A stretch of DNA of 61,456 nt from Verrucomicrobiales bacterium (lineage in GTDB: Bacteria; Verrucomicrobiota; Verrucomicrobiia; Limisphaerales; CANJXF01). Positions 27,073 to 35,918 of this stretch are shown in pieces. Location: positions 1 to 61,456 of the forward strand of contig CANJXF010000024.1 in the NCBI GenBank assembly GCA_947478865.1, read 5' to 3'. The notes under the pieces were generated by a model. It was not told where the DNA came from, did not search any database, and was given only the letters and a program-made list of their open reading frames with translations. Position numbers and translations under genes: made by a program. Every line of letters begins with the position of its first letter. Positions within the stretch are counted from its first letter, which is position 1.

Positions 27073-29832
27073 ATGCTCATACAAGCTTTGACCTTCTTTC
27101 GTTGCCTCGGCACTCACTGCTCTCCACTTCGGACTGGAGTGCTCCGGGCGATTATTGCTCTCGGGCTTGGCGGGATGAATCTTGCGGCGGCTCCGGCAGA
27201 AGTTCCTCCAGACTATCGCTACAAAATTGAAGTCCTCGCTTCCGGTCTGCCGCGTCCACTCTTGTTGCAACTGGCTCCAGACGGACGAATCTTTTTCAAC
27301 GAGCTGGGCGGGAAGTTGAAGATTCGCAAACCGAGCGGAGAAGTGGTCGAAGCCGGAACGATCACCGCCTTCACCGAGCAGGAAAATGGCTTTCTCGGTT
27401 TTGCCCTGGATCCGCAGTTTGCGCAGAACCAGTGGATTTACCTGCTCTATTCGCCGACAAATTTCGTCGGCCAGCGCTTGAGCCGCTTCCGGATGGATGG
27501 AGATCGACTCGATCTAGCCAGTGAAAAGGAACTGTTGCGCTTTGACGAGCAGCGACGTGAATGCTGCCACCATGCGGGCAGTGTGCGGTTTGCGCCCGAC
27601 GGTTGCTTGCTCATTAGCACCGGCGACAACACGCATCCATTCGGCGACTCGCAAAGCTACGGCCCAATGGATGAGCGACCCGACCGCGAGCCATGGGACG
27701 CGCAACGTAGTGCCGGGAACACTTCGTCGAAGAGCGGTAAAATTTTACGCATCCGGCCGACGGCTGAAGGCGGTTATACGATTCCCGACGGCAATCTGTT
27801 TCCGAAAGACGGATTGGGTGGCTGCCCGGAGATTTTCGTGATGGGTTGTCGCAATCCATGGCGGATGAATGTGGACGAGAAGACCGGCTTTGTTTATTGG
27901 GGTGAAGTAGGTCCTGACGCCAACAATGATGGCCCGCGTGGTTCCCGTGGTTACGACGAAATTAATCAGGCCCGCCGCGCTGGCAACTTTGGCTGGCCCT
28001 ATTTCGTCGGCAGCAACTTCCCCTACGCGAAGTTCGACTACGCTACCAAAACGGTTGGGCCGATGTTCGACCCGGCCCGGCCCGTGAACAATTCCGTCAA
28101 CAACACGGGTGCCAAGGTGTTGCCGCCCGCACAACCCGCGCTGATTTTCTGGCCTTATGGCGAATCGAAAGAGTTTCCGATGCTTGGCAGCGGCGGTCGC
28201 ACGGCCTGCGCCGGCCCGGTGTTTCATTTCAAACTTAGCTTCAAAAAAACCGGTGGTTTTCCCGATTACTTCGACAACTGCCTGCTCTTCTGGGATTGGC
28301 AGCGGCCCTTCATGAAGTGGGCGCGCCTTGACCGTGGCTCGAATCTCCTCGGCATTGAGCCGTTCCCCGCCGCGGTGACCTTGGCGAATGCGAAGCAGAA
28401 GATTGACGATGCGGAGAAGGCGGGTGCGTTTGTCATCCGACGACCCGTGGATGCCCAGTTTGGTCCAGACGGGTGCCTCTACTTGCTCGACTACGGCGAG
28501 ACATGGGGCGTGAATCCTGATTCGAAGCTGATCAAGATTTCCTATCAATGGGGCAACCTCGCACCTATCGCCAAGGCGGCTGCAACACCGGCGGCAGGAC
28601 GCGAACCGCTCGCCGTCTCGCTGTCCAGCGCAGGCTCGAAAGACATGGATGGTTCGCCGTTGAAATTTGAATGGCGGTTGTTTGAGAATACTGCCAATGC
28701 CGGGCTCGCGACAAAAGGCCGGTTACTTTCCACCGAGCCGAATCCGCACGTCACGCTAGACAAGCCGGGCAATTACGTGGTCCAACTCATCGCCAGCGAC
28801 GATCAGGGCGCAAAGTCAAAGGTCACCTTGCCGGTAGTTGTCGGCAACACGCCGCCGCAGGTCCGATTTGAAGCGCCGCAGGATGGCGATTTTTTTACTC
28901 CCGGAAAACCGATTGCCTACAAGCTACGAGTGATCGATGCCGAAGACGGTGATTCCGCGCAATACGAAGAATTGATGGATTCGCGAGCATTTGTGAATGC
29001 GCGATGGAGCGGGAGCGATGGCAAGGAGGAGGTTAGCCATCCGGGGCTGGCTTTGATGAAACAAAGCGATTGTTTTAATTGTCACGCGGTCGAAACCAAG
29101 ATTGTCGGTCCGGCCTACCTGGATGTGGCCAACAAGTATCGGGGACAGCCTGGAGGAATTGAGGCGAGCGTTCAGCGCGTTATCAAAGGGAGCAGCGGCG
29201 TTTGGGGTGAGACGCCAATGCTGCCCCATGAATCGTTCACGGCCGATCAGGTCAACTTGATGGTCAACTGGGTCTTCGCCCTAAAGCCGGGCGAAAACAA
29301 CGCGGGGCTCACGCGGGGTCTGACTGGAAAAATTATTCCGCCCACGGATGCAACCATTCGCATGGCCATGGTGGAGGCGAGTTATACCGACGCCGGTCGC
29401 GCTTTGGCCCGTGCTCTGGTGGGCAAGGCGCAATTAAAACTTCGCAGCCGCCGTATTGAAGCTGAGGCTGCGGATGTCATTGTTGGTCCTAAAATCAATG
29501 AAAACGGCCAGGCGAGCGGAAGACACCTGCTCGCCAACATCAGCCCTTCCCACACGGTGAAGTTCAATGGCATCATTCTCTCCGAAACGGCCAGCGTCAG
29601 TTGCCGGGTCGCCGCCGGCACCAATGCCGTGATTGAATTGCGCGATGGGGCCATGGACGGCGATTTGCTCGCTGCCTTCGAAGTGAAGCCGACGGGTGGT
29701 TGGAACGAATGGGCCGAGTTGACCGCACCGATTAAAGTGCCAGACCATCGAACCACCGTTTGTCTGGTTTTTAGCGGAGCTACAACGAACCGATTGCTCA
29801 ATTTGGATTGGATTCAATTCAACCCACGCTGA
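27073..29832 (+). CDS. Sugar dehydrogenase propeller with PKD, cytochrome c and CBM6-like domains
   Basis: A 919-residue exported protein. Order of domains: signal region (to about residue 40); a glucose/sorbosone-dehydrogenase-type propeller (LASGLPRPLLLQLAPDGRIF, ENGFLGFALDPQF, CHHAGSVRFAPDGCLLISTG, GEVGPDANNDG, DAQFGPDGCLYLLDYGETWG); a PKD-type module (PLAVSLSSAGSKDMDGSPLK, GNYVVQLIASDDQGAKS); a monohaem cytochrome c domain (LMKQSDCFNCHAVETKIVGP); and a C-terminal CBM6-like domain (RIEAEAADVIVGP, NLDWIQFN). Fusing oxidase, haem and sugar-binding modules suggests direct electron transfer from a bound sugar. The ATG at 27073 is chosen over a TTG that would overlap the previous gene. Confidence 0.8.
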   Translation: MLIQALTFFRCLGTHCSPLRTGVLRAIIALGLGGMNLAAAPAEVPPDYRYKIEVLASGLPRPLLLQLAPDGRIFFNELGGKLKIRKPSGEVVEAGTITAFTEQENGFLGFALDPQFAQNQWIYLLYSPTNFVGQRLSRFRMDGDRLDLASEKELLRFDEQRRECCHHAGSVRFAPDGCLLISTGDNTHPFGDSQSYGPMDERPDREPWDAQRSAGNTSSKSGKILRIRPTAEGGYTIPDGNLFPKDGLGGCPEIFVMGCRNPWRMNVDEKTGFVYWGEVGPDANNDGPRGSRGYDEINQARRAGNFGWPYFVGSNFPYAKFDYATKTVGPMFDPARPVNNSVNNTGAKVLPPAQPALIFWPYGESKEFPMLGSGGRTACAGPVFHFKLSFKKTGGFPDYFDNCLLFWDWQRPFMKWARLDRGSNLLGIEPFPAAVTLANAKQKIDDAEKAGAFVIRRPVDAQFGPDGCLYLLDYGETWGVNPDSKLIKISYQWGNLAPIAKAAATPAAGREPLAVSLSSAGSKDMDGSPLKFEWRLFENTANAGLATKGRLLSTEPNPHVTLDKPGNYVVQLIASDDQGAKSKVTLPVVVGNTPPQVRFEAPQDGDFFTPGKPIAYKLRVIDAEDGDSAQYEELMDSRAFVNARWSGSDGKEEVSHPGLALMKQSDCFNCHAVETKIVGPAYLDVANKYRGQPGGIEASVQRVIKGSSGVWGETPMLPHESFTADQVNLMVNWVFALKPGENNAGLTRGLTGKIIPPTDATIRMAMVEASYTDAGRALARALVGKAQLKLRSRRIEAEAADVIVGPKINENGQASGRHLLANISPSHTVKFNGIILSETASVSCRVAAGTNAVIELRDGAMDGDLLAAFEVKPTGGWNEWAELTAPIKVPDHRTTVCLVFSGATTNRLLNLDWIQFNPR

Positions 29833-29857
29833 TCGTTTCGAGTGCCAGAGAATCAAA

Positions 29858-31204
29858 TCATCCCAACTTCCATCCTTTTCGATATTCTCGACGGATGATT
29901 CGCGCTGCTTCCGGAGCGTTCTTGACCAGGAGTTTGTTTGCGTCCCATTCGATCTTATGGCCGACGCGATGGGCCACATTTCCCAGATGATTGGCTTCAG
30001 TCAACGCACCGGAATATTCAAAATTACAGGTCGTTGGCGCGCCGGTTTTGCAAGCGTGAATCCATTCGGCGTGGTGGCCCAGCGATTCTGGGATGAATGG
30101 ATCGGGCCGCTTGAAATCTTTGAAATCATTTTCAGGCAGTAGAACGTGCTTGCCGTAATCGCAGAGCAACATTCCTTTGTCGCCGATGAACAGGTGGCCG
30201 CTGTCCCACTTCGGAATTTTGCCGTCCATCCAAATCTGCGGTTTGATGTTGCCCTGGTACCAGCTGAGTTTCACGGGAGGCAATTCGCCGCGCGCGCCGT
30301 ACTCGTAGGTGACGCTCATCGTCGCCGGCGCAGTTTCCCGGCTGGGGGTTCTCTGGTCCGCTTCAATTGTGAGAGGATGGCGAAGTTTCAACGCCCAAAA
30401 CGCGAGGTCGTTGTAATGCGCTCCGAGATCGGACATGGTGCCGCCGCCGAAGTCCCAGAATTTATACCAACGCGGCCGTCCGCCAGGTCCGACGTATTCG
30501 TTGTGGAACGGGCGTTCTGGAGCCGGGCCGATCCACAAATCCCAATGCAAGCCGGCCGGAACCGGTGGTGTTTCTTTGGGCCGATCTCCATCGCCCCACG
30601 CCCGGGCGACCCAGATATGCGCTTCGCGAACGGCGCCAATCGCCCTGCTCTGGATCAATTCCACCACGCGGCGGTAATTACCCGTGGCATGGATTTGTGT
30701 TCCCATCTGCGTGGCAACTTTGGCTTTTTTCGCCGCTTCAGAAATCATGCGCGCTTCCCAAACCGAGTGAGTCAGCGGTTTTTCGCAATATACGTGCTTG
30801 CCCGATTTCAAAGCGAGCATGGTGGCAAAGGCATGCGTGTGCTCGGTCGTGCTGACGACCACGGCATCGAAGCTTTTTGTGTCATCAAACAGCTTGCGAA
30901 AATCGATAAATTTCTTCGCATCGGGATGTTTGGCGGCGGCGGCGTTCAGGTTTTCTTCAGACACGTCGCAGAGCGCGACGATGTTTTCTCCGCTGACATC
31001 CTTTAGATTTGACGCACCACGCCCGCCGGATCCGATGACGGCGATATTCAGTTTTTCGTTGGGCGATTTAAGTTTTGGTTTCGCGTGAAGATGGAAGGCG
31101 GTGCTGCCGGCGGCCGCCAAGGCGGAAGCGTAAATAAATCTGCGCCGGTTGATCGCGGTTTGAATGGTGAAGACGTTTGGCGATGACGAGATCGGTTTGG
31201 ACAT
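29858..31204 (-). CDS. Gfo/Idh/MocA family oxidoreductase with twin-arginine leader
   Basis: A 448-residue protein with the twin-arginine signal [19 protein letters not shown], then the NAD(P)-binding fold [37 protein letters not shown] and the family hallmark [20 protein letters not shown]. Its C-terminal part contains [20 protein letters not shown], typical of the planctomycete/verrucomicrobial secreted branch. Such enzymes oxidise or rearrange a sugar with a tightly held nicotinamide cofactor. It converges on the preceding sugar-dehydrogenase gene with a 25-bp gap, so it is transcribed separately but belongs functionally to the same glycan locus. Together with DUF1080 it fits the 3-keto sugar route. 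Confidence 0.9.
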   Translation of the reverse strand: MSKPISSSPNVFTIQTAINRRRFIYASALAAAGSTAFHLHAKPKLKSPNEKLNIAVIGSGGRGASNLKDVSGENIVALCDVSEENLNAAAAKHPDAKKFIDFRKLFDDTKSFDAVVVSTTEHTHAFATMLALKSGKHVYCEKPLTHSVWEARMISEAAKKAKVATQMGTQIHATGNYRRVVELIQSRAIGAVREAHIWVARAWGDGDRPKETPPVPAGLHWDLWIGPAPERPFHNEYVGPGGRPRWYKFWDFGGGTMSDLGAHYNDLAFWALKLRHPLTIEADQRTPSRETAPATMSVTYEYGARGELPPVKLSWYQGNIKPQIWMDGKIPKWDSGHLFIGDKGMLLCDYGKHVLLPENDFKDFKRPDPFIPESLGHHAEWIHACKTGAPTTCNFEYSGALTEANHLGNVAHRVGHKIEWDANKLLVKNAPEAARIIRREYRKGWKLG

Positions 31205-31381
31205 AGACCTTTCCTACGCGCATGCGCACTGGAGCACAAGTAGAAACTCAGGAACCCAGCGGTTGCTCGACTAATATCCAGCGCAGAGCGACATCTGCCG
31301 CAGGGTTTGCAGGGAGTTTCCGCAAAGCGAGTGGAACGAACGAGCGATCCCTCTTCCTCGCTTCAACGGCCGGTTTGGTAG

Positions 31382-33145
31382 TTACATCTGCTCGACCGTC
31401 TCAATGCCGAGAAGTTCTAACCCTTGCTTCAGCACGTGCGCAGTCAACGCGCTCAGTGCCAGGCGAGAATCGCGCTCGGCCTTTTCTGCCTTGAGCACGG
31501 GGCAATTTTCGTAGAACCGTGCGAAGTGGCCGGCGAGTTCGTAGAGATAACTGCAAAGAAAATTAGGCCGATAATCTTCCGCGACGGCTTCAAGAATCAG
31601 GCCGAAATTCAGGAGATGCTTGGCGAGAGACATTTCTTCAGGAGCAATCAATTCGATTTTTGCCTTTTGATTCTCGGCGAGCGATGCCTCCCCGGACTTG
31701 CGGAAAATACTTTGAACCCGCGTGTAGGCGTATTGCAGATACGGCGCTGTATTTCCCTGGAGCGACAACATTTTGTCCCAACTGAAGACGTAATCGCTCT
31801 GACGGTTTTGTTGCAAATCGGCGTATTTCACCGAGCCAATTCCAACGACGCGCGCGATCTCTTTGCGTTCGGCTTCGCTGACCTCGGGATTTTTTTCAGA
31901 AACAACCTTGAACGCTCGCTCCTCGGCTTCATCGAGCAGTTCGAAGAGTTTGACCGTTTCGCCCGAGCGCGTTTTGAACGGTTTTCCGTCCTCCCCAAGA
32001 ATGGACCCAAACCAAACGTGGGCCAATTTGATTTTGGCTTCGGGATGCCAGCGGTTGAAGACCGCAAAAATCTGTCGGAAATGAAGTTGCTGCCGGCCGT
32101 CGGTGACGTAAGCAATTTCTTCAGGATGCCATGTTTCCAAACGGTATTTTAGCGTGGCGAGATCCGTGGTGGCATAATTAAAGCCGCCGTCGCTTTTTTG
32201 GATCAGGCACGGATTGGCCTGCCACTCGCCGTCGCGTTGAATGAGAAAGGGATCTTCTTTTGGCGGAAGCGAGCCGTCCGAGAAAATCCCGATCGCACCC
32301 TCGGTCTCGCGCGCAATTTCCCGTTCGCGCAATTCCTGCACCACCTCCCTCAGCCAAGGATTGTAAAAGCTCTCGCCCAGCGCATGATCAAATTTCACGC
32401 CGAGGCGGCCGTAAATGTCGTTAAACTGATGCTGCGAAAGCTCGATCATTTCGCGCCAAATCCGAAGGTTTTCCTCGTCGCCGCCTTGAAGCTTGACCAA
32501 CTCCTGGCGCGCCGCTTCCAAAATGGAGGCGTCGTTTTCGGAAGCCGCGTTGACCAGTTTGTAGAGCCGCTCCATTTCGCTGATCGGATCGGCCTGCAGC
32601 ATCGCGGCATCGAGATGATGTTTCCAGCCGATCAGGAGTTTTCCGAATTGCGTTCCCCAATCTCCGATGTGGTTGTCGGTGACGACATGGTGGCCGAGCG
32701 TTCGGAGAATGCGCGCCAGCGAATCGCCCAAGATGGTGGAGCGAATGTGGCCGACATGCATCGGTTTGGCGACGTTCGGCGAACTGAAATCGACGACGAC
32801 GGTGCGTGGTTTTTCCGTTTTGGTGAAGAAAAGATGTTCGCCGCGGGCCGCCGCTTCAAGGGTTTGGGCAATCGCGGTGGCTTTGACGCGAAAATTCAGG
32901 AAACCGGCTCCGGCGATTTCCACCTTGTCGCAAAGATCGGCGACATCGAGCTTCGCCAAAACGTCAGTGGCCAACTGCCGGGGATTCATCTTGCGCTCCT
33001 TGGCGACCGACATTAGCGCATTGGTCTGGTAATCGCCGAACTTCGGGTCAGGGCAGGGACGAACGAGAATATTGGCGGTCGTGGCGTCGGGAAAAAGGGC
33101 ACGAACCGCTTTCTGCAAACGCTGTTCGAGAATTCGATGTAGCAC
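31382..33145 (-). CDS. argS: Arginyl-tRNA synthetase
   Basis: A 587-residue class I aminoacyl-tRNA synthetase, normal length for bacterial ArgS. It starts with the Arg-tRNA synthetase N-terminal domain (MLHRILEQRLQKAVRALFP, FGDYQTNALMSVAKERKMNP). The HIGH box is KPMHVGHIRSTILGDSLARI, followed by VTDNHIGDWGTQFGKLLIGW, YVTDGRQQLHFRQIFAVF and, at the KMSKS position, the ArgS variant PFKTRSGETVKL. The C-terminal DALR anticodon-binding domain (YELAGHFARFYENCPVLKAE) is intact. It loads arginine on its tRNA. It follows the PTS-type gene by 48 bp on the same strand. Confidence 0.97.
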   Translation of the reverse strand: MLHRILEQRLQKAVRALFPDATTANILVRPCPDPKFGDYQTNALMSVAKERKMNPRQLATDVLAKLDVADLCDKVEIAGAGFLNFRVKATAIAQTLEAAARGEHLFFTKTEKPRTVVVDFSSPNVAKPMHVGHIRSTILGDSLARILRTLGHHVVTDNHIGDWGTQFGKLLIGWKHHLDAAMLQADPISEMERLYKLVNAASENDASILEAARQELVKLQGGDEENLRIWREMIELSQHQFNDIYGRLGVKFDHALGESFYNPWLREVVQELREREIARETEGAIGIFSDGSLPPKEDPFLIQRDGEWQANPCLIQKSDGGFNYATTDLATLKYRLETWHPEEIAYVTDGRQQLHFRQIFAVFNRWHPEAKIKLAHVWFGSILGEDGKPFKTRSGETVKLFELLDEAEERAFKVVSEKNPEVSEAERKEIARVVGIGSVKYADLQQNRQSDYVFSWDKMLSLQGNTAPYLQYAYTRVQSIFRKSGEASLAENQKAKIELIAPEEMSLAKHLLNFGLILEAVAEDYRPNFLCSYLYELAGHFARFYENCPVLKAEKAERDSRLALSALTAHVLKQGLELLGIETVEQM

Positions 33146-33193
33146 GGGATTTTAAAAAGCGGTTGCCAAAGCGGCGGGCCTGAAGCGCCCGGT

Positions 33194-33661
33194 TTATTTC
33201 TGCGTTGCGTGGGTCTTGATGATTTTGACCATCGCGTCGGCATCGGGCGCGGCTTCGAGCGCTTGGCGGAAATCTTTGTTGTGCAGAAGCTTGGCGATAT
33301 TGGCGAGGGTATGGAGGTGTTTTTGAAACTGGCCTTGCGGAACCAGGAAAAGCATCACGAGATTGACCGGTTGATTATCGAGGGCATCAAAGTTGACCCC
33401 TTTTTTTGAGCGGCCAAAGGAACCGACGACTTCGTAAATCAAATCGGTGGAGGCATGGGGAATGCCGATGCCGAAACCGATGCCGGTGCTCATGGAAGTT
33501 TCGCGTTTTTTGACGACGGCGGCAATGGCTTCGCGGTGTTCGGGTTTGATTTTCCCGGTCACAACAAGGTTGTTAATTAGTTCATCGATGGCCTCCCATC
33601 GGGTGGAAGCCTGCAAATCGGGAAGGATTTGCTCGTGAGTGAGAATGTCAGCCAAATTCAT
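33194..33661 (-). CDS. PTS fructose/nitrogen-type EIIA domain protein
   Basis: A 155-residue protein made of one EIIA domain (mannitol/fructose family): LADILTHEQILPDLQASTRW, KKRETSMSTGIGFGIGIPHA with the phospho-acceptor histidine in GIPHA, FGRSKKGVNFDALDNQPVNL and FLVPQGQFQKHLHTLANIAK. No membrane component (EIIB/EIIC) is nearby, so a regulatory role like PtsN is more likely than transport. It sits between the porin gene and argS on the same strand; a terminator separates it from the porin gene. Confidence 0.85.
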   Translation of the reverse strand: MNLADILTHEQILPDLQASTRWEAIDELINNLVVTGKIKPEHREAIAAVVKKRETSMSTGIGFGIGIPHASTDLIYEVVGSFGRSKKGVNFDALDNQPVNLVMLFLVPQGQFQKHLHTLANIAKLLHNKDFRQALEAAPDADAMVKIIKTHATQK

Positions 33662-33724
33662 ACAAAATCAGAGCCGATGCATTTCGCCTGAACGGGATGT
33701 CCATTTCAAGAGCAATTCTGCAAT

Positions 33725-33758
33725 AAAAAACCCCTCCCGATTTTCTCAGGAGGGGTTT
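33725..33758 (-). terminator. Rho-independent terminator of the porin gene
   Basis: On the minus strand AAACCCCTCC pairs with GGAGGGGTTT across an 11-base loop and is followed by a run of T (AAAAAA at 33725-33730 on the plus strand). It begins about 20 bp after the porin stop codon. Confidence 0.9.
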
Positions 33759-33777
33759 CGTAGAATTCTAAACTAAA

Positions 33778-34950
33778 TTAGAATCGGTAAACCAAGTTTG
33801 CGGCAACCATGACGGCGTTTTTCTCGGTCGGGGAACTGGTTCCACCGAAGATTTCCGAGCCGGAAGCCGAATGATCCCAGCGGACTTCCAAACGGCTGAT
33901 CACGTTCTGCCAGAGGTCATATTGGATCGTTCCGGTAAGAGCGAGGATTTTTTCGCGTCCGGGAGTTGCCGTTACCAAACCGCCCTTGGCGTATTCACCG
34001 CGGAGATGGAGGCCCATCTTCTCAGTTGCCTGGAACGAGGCGTAAATGGCCAGCGCATCAACAGAGCCGCTGTCCAATTTTCCGCCGAGGTGATAGACCT
34101 GATCGTAAGCAGCGCCTAAACGAAGGCCAGTAACTGGAGTCGCGATGGTTGCTCCGACATAGACACTGGTCTGATCTTCAGCGGAACTGCCAGCGAAGCC
34201 GTCAACGATACCTGCATACAAGGCAGAACCAGCCAAGACGCCGGTGCTTTCAGGAGCCGTGATCGTGACAGAGCCCATGTAGGCTTTGGCTGATTCAGCA
34301 CGGGTCGAACGGGTATTAATACCAGCGTTCAACGTGTTTGCAACGCCGCCAGAGACAGCGAAGATTTCGCTGAGCTGGTACGATGCCAACAGGCCGGTCA
34401 ATTGCGTCGGTTCGATGGTGTAGCCGTAAGAACGGGTGTAGTTCGGGTTGCGGTAGCCGACGAAGGATTCGTAGCCGAGCGGGGAGTCGAGAACACCCAT
34501 CTTGACGTCGAGGCCATTGCCGATCGGGGCGCGCAAAGCGAGGTAAGCCTGCTTGATGGCGAAATCACTGGCGTTAAAAAGCGAGTATAGACCGGCTCCC
34601 CTGGTTGAATCGCCGTTTGCCGACGAATTGTAGTTAACGGCGTCAGGGCCGAAGAGCAATTCTGCTTTGTAACCAGCCGACCATTGAGCTTCGTCGAGCG
34701 GTTTTTCCAAGGTCAGGTTGACAACGTTCAGGTTAAAGCCGTCTTGCTTGCCGGAGTTGAAAGAAACCGGAGCTGGATTAGCATTGCCCGTTCCTGGATT
34801 CCAAACAGCGGATGTATCGACATAGCCACTGATGGTGGTTGAGGAGAGAGCGGTCATCAATGGGACCGATTTCTCTTCTGCTTGTGCAACTGATGCGAGG
34901 CTGACGAGCCCAACGGCTGCCAGACCCAACGTCCATTTATTAATCTTCAT
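33778..34950 (-). CDS. Outer-membrane porin-like beta-barrel protein
   Basis: With the start at 34950 (AGGAGG nine bases upstream) the protein has 390 residues, a signal peptide MKINKWTLGLAAVGLVSLAS ending AQA, and then amphipathic beta strands rich in aromatic and small residues: TTISGYVDTSAVWNPGTGNA, GFNLNVVNLTLEKPLDEAQW, IKQAYLALRAPIGNGLDVKM. It ends in F (NLVYRF), the usual terminal aromatic residue of barrels inserted by BamA. It resembles the BBP2/OmpL-type porins of this phylum. A good ribosome-binding site, a plausible promoter and a strong terminator suggest a highly expressed single-gene transcript. An upstream extension of 33 codons is rejected. Confidence 0.85.
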   Translation of the reverse strand: MKINKWTLGLAAVGLVSLASVAQAEEKSVPLMTALSSTTISGYVDTSAVWNPGTGNANPAPVSFNSGKQDGFNLNVVNLTLEKPLDEAQWSAGYKAELLFGPDAVNYNSSANGDSTRGAGLYSLFNASDFAIKQAYLALRAPIGNGLDVKMGVLDSPLGYESFVGYRNPNYTRSYGYTIEPTQLTGLLASYQLSEIFAVSGGVANTLNAGINTRSTRAESAKAYMGSVTITAPESTGVLAGSALYAGIVDGFAGSSAEDQTSVYVGATIATPVTGLRLGAAYDQVYHLGGKLDSGSVDALAIYASFQATEKMGLHLRGEYAKGGLVTATPGREKILALTGTIQYDLWQNVISRLEVRWDHSASGSEIFGGTSSPTEKNAVMVAANLVYRF

Positions 34951-35045
34951 TTTAGTTAGTTCCTCCTGCGATTTGTTTTCGTTTTTATGCGTTTGTTTCG
35001 GGTAAAAACAGTTTACCCGCGCACCAAAACGGTGCATTGCGGCGA

Positions 35046-35075
35046 ACAATAGGACAATTTGACTTTGATTGACAA
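35046..35075 (-). promoter_or_regulatory. Possible sigma-70-type promoter of the porin gene
   Basis: On the minus strand TTGTCA (35075-35070) and TATTGT (35051-35046) are 18 bp apart, about 95 bp upstream of the porin start. Each matches the consensus in four or five of six positions. Assigned by eye only. Confidence 0.35.
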
Positions 35076-35133
35076 CTAGTTTTTTCAGGCAGGGCTGGCT
35101 GAAAACCGGTGAATATTCTCCTGCGCAGCGGTT

Positions 35134-35802
35134 TTAGGTTTGCGCAAACAGCCAATAGGCCCCCACCAACAGCGCTCCCGTTGAACAGATATACATCAGG
35201 TTCCGGTAAGCATCGATGAACCGGACGGAGATCCGGCCCGCGACTGCCGCAATCGCGCTGGAAAAAATGGTCATGGCCGCAACGGTCCCGATGCCAAAGG
35301 AAGTTAAATAGATCACCGCATCCCCGGTTTGGTGAAAGGCCAGCGCGGGCAGCACTCCAAAAAAATGCGAGCTCCCGGCCAGGCCGTGCAGCGTTCCAAT
35401 CCCGAACGCGGTGTGGCGATGGCTGTGGGCCTTCGGGCTGTCATGCGTTTGGCGGGCGCCGTGGATGTGGACATGAACGTGCGCCTCGCCGTTGTGCTGA
35501 TGTTCGTGCGCGTGAACGTTCATCGCTTTACGCAGGCCCCAGAGTCCGATGCCGATCAGAAGCACGCCCACGAGCCGTTCACTCCACGCGGAAATGCTTT
35601 CCAGCGGCAAAAGGTCGCGCAGCAGCAGCGACAGGATTCCGACGAAGATCACCCCGGATGCATGGCCAAAGCCCCAGCGCAATCCGGTGATCCAGGCACG
35701 ACGTCGAAGATCAACGGCCAAAGGCGCGATCGCCGCGAGGTGATCCGGGCCGGAAAAAACATGGAGTAATCCGGCAACCAAACCGGCGAGGGCAGAAATC
35801 AT
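35134..35802 (-). CDS. NicO/UreH-type nickel-cobalt transporter, His-rich loop
   Basis: A 222-residue membrane protein with about six hydrophobic segments. The first carries the family motif LHVFSGPDHLAAIAPLA, the second GLRWGFGHASGVIFVGILSL, and a later one GTLHGLAGSSHFFGVLPAL. Between segments three and four is a loop with over a dozen histidines (HAHEHQHNGEAHVHVHIHG, then AHSHRH), as expected for binding Ni2+ or Co2+. The family exports or imports these ions. No urease or hydrogenase gene is nearby. A cobalt role could matter for the B12-dependent regulator at 53.9 kb, but that link is speculative. Confidence 0.75.
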   Translation of the reverse strand: MISALAGLVAGLLHVFSGPDHLAAIAPLAVDLRRRAWITGLRWGFGHASGVIFVGILSLLLRDLLPLESISAWSERLVGVLLIGIGLWGLRKAMNVHAHEHQHNGEAHVHVHIHGARQTHDSPKAHSHRHTAFGIGTLHGLAGSSHFFGVLPALAFHQTGDAVIYLTSFGIGTVAAMTIFSSAIAAVAGRISVRFIDAYRNLMYICSTGALLVGAYWLFAQT

Positions 35803-35918
35803 ATTTGGAATCGTATTCTCAGGGGCGTCTTCCCCTGGCTGTTTGTGCCGCGAACCACCTCGGTATGCAAGATTAAGCGCAAAAATGCCCTGAACTAAAC
35901 TTCGGGGCCATCGTCCGG

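Noticed and set aside
30146-31006. 286-codon plus-strand frame inside the Gfo/Idh/MocA gene
   Set aside because: Antisense shadow; the minus-strand protein has all family motifs.
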